Source of the DNA: Candidatus Cacconaster stercorequi
Lineage (GTDB): Bacteria > Bacillota > Clostridia > Oscillospirales > Oscillospiraceae
DNA: 38,378 bases
Assembly: GCA_018064925.1 (NCBI GenBank)
Contig: JAGHUH010000010.1
Coordinates: 1-38,378, forward strand
Direction of reading: 5' to 3'
Numbering within the stretch: position 1 is the first letter of the stretch; the number at the start of each line of letters is the position of its first letter. This document shows positions 26,228 through 35,384 of the stretch, piece by piece. The notes under the pieces were generated by a model. The model worked only from the letters and a program-made list of their open reading frames with translations, had not been told where the DNA came from and ran no database searches. The translations under genes and the position numbers were made by a program.

Positions 26228-29200
26228 ATGCGACTCATACCCGGTAAAACAAAAGTTCAGGTGGAGTTTTTTAAGGGTGTAACCGTAGGAGATATGATAG
26301 TCGGCGGTCTTGCCGCAGTTATGATCCTGCTGGTGTTTACCTCAACCATACCCGGTAAATTGCCGATCGCTATTGGTCTGATCATTGTAGCGATTGCGTT
26401 GCTGGTGCGTCTGGACACAGAGCCGAATTATGTCTATCTGTTGCACATTATGCGTCACTTTGCCTATCGGCGCCGTTTTGAGCGTACATTTGATGATGCT
26501 ACGCTCAAGCGGATGCAGACAGAGAACAAGGACAAGGTTGCATTTGAAAAGCTTTTCCAGGAGGAAGAGAAGGAAGAAAGCGCTGACGAGCGCAAAGAAC
26601 GACGCAAGGCAGAGCGGGCAGAACGCAAAGCAGAGGATAAGATACTCAAAAGCAGAAAGGCTACAGAAGCAGAGAAGGACGCCATCTATCTCAAGCGCGC
26701 CCAGCGGAACAGCGCAAAAAAACGATCCAATAGTGCCAAAAAAGCAAGCAACGCAAGCGCCTATGATATGGAAAATATTGTGGCCTTTACGGGGATTGCG
26801 AATAATCTCATTGAATATGCCGGAGAATATTTCGGCGCGGCAATTGAGATCCCGCCGGTTGAGTTCCGCTTTATGTCGGAAATGCGCCGCGCAAACTCCA
26901 TTGAAAACGGCTTGGGCAGCGTACTTCGTGTATTGCCGCCGGAATATGCGGCCAATATTGTAAAGATCGAGCGTCCTGTCAGCTATGATCGTTACCTTGA
27001 TAATGAGTATGATAAATTGGACAGCCTGCGTTTGTCCTATGAAAAGGGGCTGTTGACGGAAGAAGAGCTGAAAAGCCGCGTGGAGGTTTTGTACGATCGT
27101 ATCAACGATCTGCGCAATCTTTGCTATAATGAAAAGGTCATGCTGCCTTTTTATTATGTGGTACTGTTTAATAGTGATCGCCAGCAGCTGGAGAATATGG
27201 TGCAGAGCGCCATCGGAAATTTGCAGCGCGGCGAAATGAATCCGCATCGTTTGGATACCAAGGAGTTGGCTGTATTTCTGAAGTATACCAATCAGGTGGA
27301 TTTTGATGAGCGTGATATTGATCAGATCGATCCGGCGCATTATGCCCTGTGGGCGATGCCGGAGCAGGTACATATGAAGGGTCGTACGGTAGTAGTCAAT
27401 CAGATTATCACGCATAATATGCGAATTGCGAACTATCCCAGCATCGTCAATGATGCGTGGCTGGCTAGCGTTTTGTCGCTGCCTGCCACCAAAGTGGTCA
27501 TTAAGTGCACGCCCATGGATCGGGGAAAGTCGATTCGCGCCATTGACCGCTCCATGCAGGAATTGCGCAGCCAATATATGAATACCGGCGTGGATTCCAG
27601 ACGCCTGGAGCTGCAGGAGCATATCCAGACATTGGCAAATCTGCTGTCTATGCTGCAGGGTGACAATGAAACGCTGCTGGAGCTGAATGTTTATGTGACC
27701 GCATATGACATTCATGCCACCCGTGCCGACGACTCGATGATCCAGCCGCCGCCCTCCTGCCTTGCCAGCATCGCTAATATGAAGCGGCTGGTGCGGCGTA
27801 CCTATCAGGAACAGGGCATGACGCTGAACAACATGGAGTTCGATCAGGTCAATGCGTTCATTGCTTCACAGGTCAGCGCATTGGATCCTATGTGCGGAAA
27901 GGGTCGTGGCGTTCCCAGCAACTCCATTGCGGCTGCGTATCCGTGGGTATTCGCCAGTGTGTCGGATGAAAAGGGCGTAAAGCTGGGCAGCTCGGATGGC
28001 GTTCCCGTATTTGTGGACTTTTTCCGCCGCGACAGCGAGCGTGTCAACTCGAACATGGTAATCGTGGGTAAATCCGGTTCCGGTAAGTCCTATGCCACGA
28101 AGAGTATTCTGACCAATCTGGCTGCGGATGGCGCAAAGATCTTTGTCATCGACCCTGAAAATGAATATACAGAGCTTGCGGAAAACCTGAAGGGCAAGTT
28201 TATCAATGTGGGCAATGCGAAATTCGGTCGCCTGAACCCGTTCCATATCATCACGGCCCTGGAGGACGATGAAGCCAACGGCTCCACCGTATCCGGCAGC
28301 TATGCGACGCACTTGCAGTTTTTGGAGGAATTCTTCCGCCAAATTTTGCCGGATTGCGAAAAGGATGCCATGGAATACCTCAACAGCATGATTGACCGTA
28401 TGTATACCAATATGGGGATTACAGCGGAAACAGATCTGTCCAAGCTGCGTCCGGAAGATTATCCGGTATTTGACGACCTGTACGATGCGGTTCTGGCGGA
28501 GTTCCAATCCACAGATAACGAATATATCCGCTCCATGCTTCGTACCCTGATGAATTATGTTGCGAAGTTTTCCAACGGCGGACGAAATGCCAATATTTGG
28601 AACGGCCCGTCCTCCGTTACCACGGCGGAAAACTTTACCGTGTTCAACTTCCAGAGTCTGCTGGCAAACCGAAACAGCTCGATTGCCAACGCACAGATGC
28701 TGTTGGTGCTGAAATACATTGATAATGAGATCATTAAAAACCGCGACTACAATACCAAATACGGATTGAACCGCAAAATTGTGGTGGTCATTGATGAGGC
28801 ACATGTGTTCATTGATACCAAGTACCCGGCGGCACTGGACTTCATGTACCAGTTGGCCAAGCGTATTCGTAAGTATAACGGTATGCAGATCGTGATTACC
28901 CAGAATATCAAGGACTTCGTTGGCTCGGAGGAAATTGCCCGAAAGTCCACCGCAATCATCAACGCCTGCCAGTACAGCTTTATTTTCCCGCTGTCGCCGA
29001 ATGATATGGGCGATTTGTGTACGCTGTACGAAAAGGCGGGTGGCATAAACGGCATCGAGCAGGAGCAGATCATCAATGCGCCCCGCGGTCAGGCATTTGC
29101 CATTATGAGTCCGCAGAGCCGCTCAACCTTCCAGATCAATGTTCCGAAGGACATGGTAGCCATGTTTAAGGAGCAAAAATATCAAAGCAACTATTTTGCC

Positions 29201-29971
29201 TATGCCGAGGGCGAGGCCAACTGGAGAGAATTCCTGGGCGACAGCAAAGAAAAGCACGATATGCTGCGCGTGGAGGCGGATATCGTTGAACAGATCATTC
29301 AGGAAGAAAAAGAACGGAATACGGTATTGTTTGAGGAAATCAGCGAGGAAGAATTTGCCGCTGAGATGGAAAGCAAGGAAGAACAGAAGGCCGTTGCGTT
29401 TGAGGAGGAAATTCCTGAATTCGATGTGGATGAAGGAACACATCCTGCATACGCAGAAACGCTGTCTGTAAATCCGACTGCGGCACCAGTGGAGGCTCCG
29501 TCTGCGATTCCGCAGGTTATTGTACAGGCACCGGCCTCGTCCAGCGAGACAGAGAGAATTTTGAGCGAGCTGCTTAAGCAATTCTCTTATGACAGCATGA
29601 GAGAGGAGATCCGGCGCAGTCTCCGCGAGGAAATGAAAATGGAGCGGCCGGCACAGGAGAAAGTCGAAATCGCGCCGCAGCCTGAAGAGGACAGCGTGGC
29701 GCTTGGCTCCATCTTTAACGAGGATGCCATGGCAGAGGCACAGCGTCTTGCCGAAGAGACCTTTACCGTGGAGGAGTCTGAACCTATTGACGAACCGGAC
29801 GAAGGTACCGACACCGATAGCGAAGCAAGCTTTGATATTATGGCGATGCTTCTGGCTGAAGCGGAGCAGATGAAGGATATTTCTGCCATTGAGATGATGG
29901 AGACCTACGATGAAAAGACCATTGAAATTTCCTTGCAGGATCTGTCAAGCTATCTTGTGAAGAACAAATAG
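26228..29971 (+). CDS. PrgI-VirB4 fusion, T4SS motor ATPase
   Basis: 1247 residues. The first 90 look like a PrgI/VirB3-type module: FFKGVTVGDMIVGGL, two membrane helices (GGLAAVMILLVFTS; LPIAIGLIIVAIALLV), then HIMRHFAYRRRFERTF. A Lys/Arg/Glu-rich linker (about 95-180) follows, then a VirB4 ATPase with Walker A GKSGSGKS (614-621) and Walker B VVVIDEAHVF (Asp856-Glu857). After about residue 1000 there is an acidic, low-complexity tail of some 240 residues (for example EEISEEEFAAEMESKEE), unusual for VirB4. VirB4 powers assembly and transport. ATG 26228 follows AAGGCGGTG. In most Gram-positive systems PrgI and VirB4 are separate genes. Confidence 0.92.
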   Translation: MRLIPGKTKVQVEFFKGVTVGDMIVGGLAAVMILLVFTSTIPGKLPIAIGLIIVAIALLVRLDTEPNYVYLLHIMRHFAYRRRFERTFDDATLKRMQTENKDKVAFEKLFQEEEKEESADERKERRKAERAERKAEDKILKSRKATEAEKDAIYLKRAQRNSAKKRSNSAKKASNASAYDMENIVAFTGIANNLIEYAGEYFGAAIEIPPVEFRFMSEMRRANSIENGLGSVLRVLPPEYAANIVKIERPVSYDRYLDNEYDKLDSLRLSYEKGLLTEEELKSRVEVLYDRINDLRNLCYNEKVMLPFYYVVLFNSDRQQLENMVQSAIGNLQRGEMNPHRLDTKELAVFLKYTNQVDFDERDIDQIDPAHYALWAMPEQVHMKGRTVVVNQIITHNMRIANYPSIVNDAWLASVLSLPATKVVIKCTPMDRGKSIRAIDRSMQELRSQYMNTGVDSRRLELQEHIQTLANLLSMLQGDNETLLELNVYVTAYDIHATRADDSMIQPPPSCLASIANMKRLVRRTYQEQGMTLNNMEFDQVNAFIASQVSALDPMCGKGRGVPSNSIAAAYPWVFASVSDEKGVKLGSSDGVPVFVDFFRRDSERVNSNMVIVGKSGSGKSYATKSILTNLAADGAKIFVIDPENEYTELAENLKGKFINVGNAKFGRLNPFHIITALEDDEANGSTVSGSYATHLQFLEEFFRQILPDCEKDAMEYLNSMIDRMYTNMGITAETDLSKLRPEDYPVFDDLYDAVLAEFQSTDNEYIRSMLRTLMNYVAKFSNGGRNANIWNGPSSVTTAENFTVFNFQSLLANRNSSIANAQMLLVLKYIDNEIIKNRDYNTKYGLNRKIVVVIDEAHVFIDTKYPAALDFMYQLAKRIRKYNGMQIVITQNIKDFVGSEEIARKSTAIINACQYSFIFPLSPNDMGDLCTLYEKAGGINGIEQEQIINAPRGQAFAIMSPQSRSTFQINVPKDMVAMFKEQKYQSNYFAYAEGEANWREFLGDSKEKHDMLRVEADIVEQIIQEEKERNTVLFEEISEEEFAAEMESKEEQKAVAFEEEIPEFDVDEGTHPAYAETLSVNPTAAPVEAPSAIPQVIVQAPASSSETERILSELLKQFSYDSMREEIRRSLREEMKMERPAQEKVEIAPQPEEDSVALGSIFNEDAMAEAQRLAEETFTVEESEPIDEPDEGTDTDSEASFDIMAMLLAEAEQMKDISAIEMMETYDEKTIEISLQDLSSYLVKNK

Positions 29972-30002
29972 AACGGGAATTGAGTCTTAAAGGAGATTAC
30001 GC

Positions 30003-30302
30003 ATGAAAGTAAGACTGATCAATCGCGGCACCAAAGGAGAACTGTTGCTTGAGGGCCGACTGGATGCGGTTACATCCCAGGAAGTGGAGAAAATTTTCAA
30101 TGATATGGCCCAGCGGTTTGACTGCGTAGTGTTGAATATGGCAGATTTGACATATATTTCATCCGCAGGTCTCCGTGTAATCAAGCTGCTGCATATGAAA
30201 ATGAGAAAGAAAAACGGAGAGCTATTGCTGATCAATGTCAACAAAATGGTGATGGAAGTGTTTGAAATGACCGGATTTGTTGGCTTGCTGAAGATACAAT
30301 AA
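30003..30302 (+). CDS. STAS-domain protein, anti-anti-sigma (SpoIIAA/RsbV) type
   Basis: 99 residues forming a single STAS domain: strand LLLEGRLDAVTSQEVEKIF (14-32), CVVLNMADLTYISSAGLRVI (41-60), and GELLLINVNKMVMEVFEMTG. The phosphorylatable serine is expected at Ser54 in YISSAGLRV. Such proteins bind and are phosphorylated by serine kinases that act as anti-sigma factors, or serve in other partner-switching switches. AAAGGAG precedes the ATG, 31 bases after virB4, so it belongs to the operon. No kinase or PP2C phosphatase is visible in the window. Confidence 0.92.
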   Translation: MKVRLINRGTKGELLLEGRLDAVTSQEVEKIFNDMAQRFDCVVLNMADLTYISSAGLRVIKLLHMKMRKKNGELLLINVNKMVMEVFEMTGFVGLLKIQ

Positions 30303-30387
30303 GGCGCAGGCGATAGCAGATTATTGAAGAAAACGACGGCTTTTTATGCGATGGCATGATTCAACACCGCATTGGGAGGAAACAGAA

Positions 30388-33300
30388 ATGCTGAGAGACA
30401 GGCAGAAAAAAGAGAATACTGCAGAGTATACAGTATGGGGAAGACGGGTAATGGCACTGATCCTTTGCCTCGTCATGGCGCTTTCCCTTGTCCCTGCCTA
30501 TGCTGTAGAAAGCGGGAAGAAAGATGCCGATGCTGAAACCGCTGCTGTGGTGACGAAAACTGCGGCCAAGACCGATTCTGCTGCAGGGGACACTACCCGG
30601 AAAAAAAGTACGGTGAATAGCACCAAGATTACCTCCCTGAAAAACACCTATTTGCTCCGCGTCGGAACCGGCACAAATGGCGGCAACGGCGTGCAGTACA
30701 TCGGTGTCCGCTATGAAGATACGAATGGAATAACGCGCACGAAGTATATCTATCCCCATGAGAATGATCTGGCAGACGGATATCAGCTGGCTGAGAAAAA
30801 GGCAACGAAGGGCGATACGCGCTCGGAACGACTGAAGATTACAAAGAAAATTACCGGATATATCCCCGATAATGAAAGCAATGACCAGCATACCGGCCTG
30901 CAGGCTGCCAGCAGCGATGATTTCCTGTTTCAGACCAATTATGAGATCAAAAAAGTCATTGGTTTCGATATCTATATCGCCGCAGGAAAGAATGCGGAGT
31001 GGAGCGGTAAGAGCATCTATCTGTATCAGGTGGACACCATCGACGGCATAGATATGGCCGGCTATTTTTCCAACAATTATTATATTTCCTTTAGCGGCAA
31101 AGTATATGCCAGCTGGGTCAACCAGTCCGGCAACAGCTTCACGCTGGACGCAAGTCTGGATCAGGTTTTCCATCTCAGAGATAAAGAGGACGGCTTCAAA
31201 GCCTATGATGATCACCCGGCCTATAATAGCAATACATCGGAATACCTGATTAAATTTGACATTGCCGATATTTACGGAGGCGGAATTGAAGCATTGGCCA
31301 CGGAAGTGGAGGACGATAAGCGCTTTTCTGATGTCATCGAGGCGCTGACTGTCCGAATTACCTACCTGGATTGTTATGGTGAGGAATGCGTGGTGAATGT
31401 GCCGGCCATTACCAGTATGCTGGATTGGGCGGCAGAGCTGGGCATGATCGGGAAAAAACCCATCAACCAGCTGGTGGGTATTGCCCAGCAGGGTGAGAGC
31501 ATTATGTTCCCCTGTACACTGCCCGGATTATCGGATGCGAACTTTACAATAGACGGAGAGAAAGACGGTAAAGGAAAGCTGACAAGCAACTGCATCAAGT
31601 CCATCAAATTCATTTACGGAACCTGCGCAGATGATATGGCCGGGATCCATGCGTCCGCTACAGAAAAGCGTACCAGAAGAGAGGCAAAACTGAAGACAGA
31701 TACATTGAACATTTCCGGTATCCAGATTTACGGCAGCAAAGCCGTGGAGGCGATGCGTGCGAGCGAAGTGACAAAGAGCAAGACATTCCTGCAATTCCCG
31801 TCACTTGAGGGTCAGACGCCGATATGGGCCTATGCAACCCCTGCCGGTGCAGGACCGCTTTCAGTTGCCCCAGCAAATGGGAATGTAAAATCGAGTAATT
31901 GGATCGACCTGACAGCGATGCTCTCGAAAAACGCCAAAAGCAGCAGCAACGCGAAGGGAACTTATTTGGCAGTTATCACCACAGACAATATCAAAAAGGC
32001 AGGAACAACGGAAGATGTCTCGATGACGCTTTCGTATCTGTCCACTACCGGTGAAGAAAAAAAGAGTGAGGTTTATGTCCTGAGCAACAAGGCCAAGGAG
32101 TACTATGGCTATTGGCCCAGCAAGAATGAAGCCGATGCCGCGTATCTGGTCGGAATGAGCGCCGGGCAGAAGCTGATCATCCAGATCGACATAGATGATG
32201 TAAACATTTTCAAGAGCGCCACATTTAAAATGAGCAGTCACGCCACAGATGAGTGGCAGATGAGCGATCTGAAAATTTACAGGGTGAATGAGATCGGCCC
32301 ACGAACTGCCCGATGGATCGACGAAACATCGGATCCCGCTTATGCAGAGTTTACCGACCGCATTTATTCCCGTGCGTTCGTGCCCAATGAGAATACCCTT
32401 GTTGCGCACTATCCCAACGCGAAGGATGCGGAGGGCGGTGAGTACAGCAAGTTCTATCTGGATGGCGATGGCAATTCCAAGACCATCAAATTTGGTGAGG
32501 AAACATCGGGTGATATTTCGGAGGGCGACAAGGATATCAACTGGAAGGATATGCAGTACTCCATGACATACGAGCAGACGAAGATGGATCTGGGCTTTGC
32601 CAAGTCTGCGATTACCTATGAAGTGGATGTCAATGTTGCCGGCGATGAGCAGTCCAATATGGATGACGGTGACTGTGGTTCTAACAACCTGTTCTATTTC
32701 AAACTGATATTTGAGGGCGGCGCCAGTGCGTATGTCCTTGCCAATCAGCAGTTGACGGCTGATGGCTTCCGCTCCGGTCGGACAGAGACATTTTATGTGT
32801 CGACCAACGAGGACTACGGTTCTCTGGAATCCATTTCGATTGTTCCGTTGGGAAACAGCGACAGCGATAATCAGGATCCCTACGATAAACTGAATATTTC
32901 CAGCATCGCAGTGACAAGAGAGTGCGGCGGCGCTCTTTCAAAGACCTGGAAAATTGACAATGTGGGTTGGATCAGCATGGATTACTATGATTCCGCAGAG
33001 GAGCAATCCGCAAGCGGCCGCCGCGGGCGCAGCGAGGGCGAGATTGCCAACAACTATGTGGTCAGTTCTCAGGGCTACAGCGTCAACCTGCTGTTCCAGA
33101 TGGTAACTGACAGCTATACGGGCAATGACCAGACCTTCAAGGGTTCTCTGCTGGCTGCGATTGAGTATTACGACAAGAGCGGTATTTTGTGCAAAAAGAG
33201 CATCGATGTTGTGCGCGCCATGTACGAATATGCCAATAAGACGCCGTCATATTACACAGCCACATACTCTAACGATGACGGCGAGCAGTCAACCTGTGCC

Positions 33301-35328
33301 ATGAGCAATGAGCAGTTTATGCTGCGCGGCGATCATACAGACCGCTTCATTGTCAGTCTGATGGATGTCAAGCAGATCAAGAGCATCAAGCTCACCGGCA
33401 GCAGCGAAAAAACCACGACCTGGAATCTGAAGCAGATTACCGTCAATCAGCTCGAATCCGATGGTGTGGTGCAGATGACCGAAAATGACGAGTACAAGCG
33501 TACTGGCAAGGTCGGTGCGGAGATTTCCACAAGCACAAGCGTTACCGGCTATCAGATGAGTTTGACTGGTCCCGGAGCGACGGCAGGAGAGTTGGGCGGA
33601 CAGGTGATCACCGTGGTCAACTTTGCTTCCAACGATATTACGGTCAATGAAAGTGATACCGAATGGACTGCCGATGTGAAGCGAGTGCCGAACAATACAA
33701 ACGATACATTGAATATGTATGTGTATATGCGAGATCCTGCAACGATGGATCCCACAGCACCCGGTCAGACAGATATGGATGATTACCGGATGGATGCAGC
33801 AATTACCTGGCACAGTGCCGTAATGGGAGACAAGACATACCAGACCAACCTTAAAGCATTGTCCGCAGATAAGGGCAACCGCGTGTTTTATGCACGGGGT
33901 ATTAAGACAAAGGGGCTGGACTGCGTCAATGAGGTGACGCTGCGTGCTTCCAGTGCCGAACTGGTCTATGCCTATGTGGATCATGTTGTGATCCAGCATG
34001 TACGATCCGGCGTGACGATCAGCTCCTATTATGTGGACTTTGGCAATGTGAATGTACAGAATCAGCAGTCTGCACGGCCCGATCAGAGCGCACCGGCAGT
34101 AACCGGTGACAGACAGGTTGTGAAGCTGTACTTCGCCCCGAGTACCATCGGCGCATATATCAATCCGGAGGTCAACGATATCGTGGTTTCGATCCGATAT
34201 AAGACCAGCAATGACACCGGCCTGAGCAACAGTCATTATGATTCCTACAATGCGTTCCTGGGCGATATCCTGAATAAAGAAGATGGATCGCAGAAGTATT
34301 CATGTATCCGGCCGGGTATGACTGCGGAGCTTGAGTTCAACGAGCAGTATGTCAGCGAGATCATCGGCATTACAGTCAGTACGGTCGGTAACCTGAATGC
34401 AACGCTGTCCGGCGCTTGCGCGGGAATTTACACGGCCGGCAATGAAAACCCAACATGGTGCGGCTTTACCGGTCATGCGCTGAGTGTGGTACCGTATACG
34501 ATGACTGTCAGCAAATCCAATGTGGTGCCTGTGAAGATGGTGATCACCAGCAGAACGGCGGCACAGGATGCCAGCACCGGTGCGGATGTACCGGTTCGCA
34601 TGATGATGGACTATATCACCGCGACCAGCAACACGGAGAAGACCTATGTCATTGACAACATCCGTGATTACTGCAGCTCCGGCGACTTCAGGTACAGCGA
34701 AGAAAATCATTCTGCAACCGTTGAATTCTGTATGTTTGATGTGGGTTCCATCCGCTCGATCACACTGACGCCGTATACAAATAACGGCAACGACGCCATC
34801 TGGAGCGTGCAGACAGCCTACTTCGAGGCGGCAATCGGCAATCAGAGCGTGACATGCAATTACGAAAACCCAGATGATGGAACAACGGTGACCAACAGCT
34901 CGCCGTTCGTAATGAATGTCATGGGTGCGGTAACTGTTTCGTTAAAGGCAACGACAAATAATGCCGGAGGCACAACCACAATGCGTCAGACCGGTGCCAA
35001 TGGAACAGCCAACATTGCAACGGTTTGCAACAATCCTGTGACGATTGCGGCGACAGTTCAAAACTCGCTGCAGGGAGTAAATTCGTATAGCGTGAGCGTA
35101 AAAGAAAACAAGGACGGCGTCCTGTGGGATGCCGGCAATCTGATCACTTACGATACAGATGACGAGGGAAATGCCGTTATGGTGTTCAATGCAACCAAAG
35201 CGGGCAACTATGTCGTCACGGTTACATCCCAGGAGATGATGTCTTCGTCTGCCAGTCTGAACATTGCAGTGGGTGCATCAGCGAATACTATGCCGGAAAA
35301 TAACGGAGAAGCAGGGCAGACCGAATAG
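30388..35328 (+). CDS. Giant secreted protein with PLAT/LH2-like repeats
   Basis: 1646 residues with a signal peptide (GRRVMALILCLVMALSLVPAYA, cut near 39). The exported part appears to be about seven degenerate copies of a beta-sandwich module. Each has an early strand pair (YLLRVGTGTNGG; YEVDVNVAGDEQSN; SVNLLFQMVTDSYTG), then a late signature of the form I-x-S-I-x-[IL], a gap, W-x-[IL]-x-x-[IV]-x-[VI] (for example IKSIKLTGSSEKTTTWNLKQ; IRSITLTPYTNNGNDAIWSV). This is the pattern of PLAT/LH2 domains. There is no LPXTG, S-layer or membrane anchor. ATG 30388 is chosen by GGGAGG eight bases upstream. It may be a surface adhesin or a cargo of the T4SS; the domain assignment is by eye. Confidence 0.75.
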   Translation: MLRDRQKKENTAEYTVWGRRVMALILCLVMALSLVPAYAVESGKKDADAETAAVVTKTAAKTDSAAGDTTRKKSTVNSTKITSLKNTYLLRVGTGTNGGNGVQYIGVRYEDTNGITRTKYIYPHENDLADGYQLAEKKATKGDTRSERLKITKKITGYIPDNESNDQHTGLQAASSDDFLFQTNYEIKKVIGFDIYIAAGKNAEWSGKSIYLYQVDTIDGIDMAGYFSNNYYISFSGKVYASWVNQSGNSFTLDASLDQVFHLRDKEDGFKAYDDHPAYNSNTSEYLIKFDIADIYGGGIEALATEVEDDKRFSDVIEALTVRITYLDCYGEECVVNVPAITSMLDWAAELGMIGKKPINQLVGIAQQGESIMFPCTLPGLSDANFTIDGEKDGKGKLTSNCIKSIKFIYGTCADDMAGIHASATEKRTRREAKLKTDTLNISGIQIYGSKAVEAMRASEVTKSKTFLQFPSLEGQTPIWAYATPAGAGPLSVAPANGNVKSSNWIDLTAMLSKNAKSSSNAKGTYLAVITTDNIKKAGTTEDVSMTLSYLSTTGEEKKSEVYVLSNKAKEYYGYWPSKNEADAAYLVGMSAGQKLIIQIDIDDVNIFKSATFKMSSHATDEWQMSDLKIYRVNEIGPRTARWIDETSDPAYAEFTDRIYSRAFVPNENTLVAHYPNAKDAEGGEYSKFYLDGDGNSKTIKFGEETSGDISEGDKDINWKDMQYSMTYEQTKMDLGFAKSAITYEVDVNVAGDEQSNMDDGDCGSNNLFYFKLIFEGGASAYVLANQQLTADGFRSGRTETFYVSTNEDYGSLESISIVPLGNSDSDNQDPYDKLNISSIAVTRECGGALSKTWKIDNVGWISMDYYDSAEEQSASGRRGRSEGEIANNYVVSSQGYSVNLLFQMVTDSYTGNDQTFKGSLLAAIEYYDKSGILCKKSIDVVRAMYEYANKTPSYYTATYSNDDGEQSTCAMSNEQFMLRGDHTDRFIVSLMDVKQIKSIKLTGSSEKTTTWNLKQITVNQLESDGVVQMTENDEYKRTGKVGAEISTSTSVTGYQMSLTGPGATAGELGGQVITVVNFASNDITVNESDTEWTADVKRVPNNTNDTLNMYVYMRDPATMDPTAPGQTDMDDYRMDAAITWHSAVMGDKTYQTNLKALSADKGNRVFYARGIKTKGLDCVNEVTLRASSAELVYAYVDHVVIQHVRSGVTISSYYVDFGNVNVQNQQSARPDQSAPAVTGDRQVVKLYFAPSTIGAYINPEVNDIVVSIRYKTSNDTGLSNSHYDSYNAFLGDILNKEDGSQKYSCIRPGMTAELEFNEQYVSEIIGITVSTVGNLNATLSGACAGIYTAGNENPTWCGFTGHALSVVPYTMTVSKSNVVPVKMVITSRTAAQDASTGADVPVRMMMDYITATSNTEKTYVIDNIRDYCSSGDFRYSEENHSATVEFCMFDVGSIRSITLTPYTNNGNDAIWSVQTAYFEAAIGNQSVTCNYENPDDGTTVTNSSPFVMNVMGAVTVSLKATTNNAGGTTTMRQTGANGTANIATVCNNPVTIAATVQNSLQGVNSYSVSVKENKDGVLWDAGNLITYDTDDEGNAVMVFNATKAGNYVVTVTSQEMMSSSASLNIAVGASANTMPENNGEAGQTE

Positions 35329-35358
35329 GGTGAAATACCCTATTCGGCTTTGCCGAAT
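35321..35358 (+). promoter_or_regulatory. Two mutually exclusive hairpins at the end of the giant gene
   Basis: ccgaatagggt (35321-35331) pairs perfectly with accctattcgg (35337-35347). The segment attcggc (35342-35348) can instead pair with gccgaat (35352-35358). The two stems share bases and cannot form together. The first includes the TAG stop of the giant gene. No T run follows, so it is not a standard terminator; it may be an RNA processing or translation control element before the next gene. Confidence 0.5.
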
Positions 35359-35384
35359 GCATGAGAATTCAGGAGGAATACGCA

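Noticed and set aside
26342-27715. 457-codon minus-strand open frame
   Set aside because: Antisense to the PrgI-VirB4 gene, which has Walker motifs and a good start.
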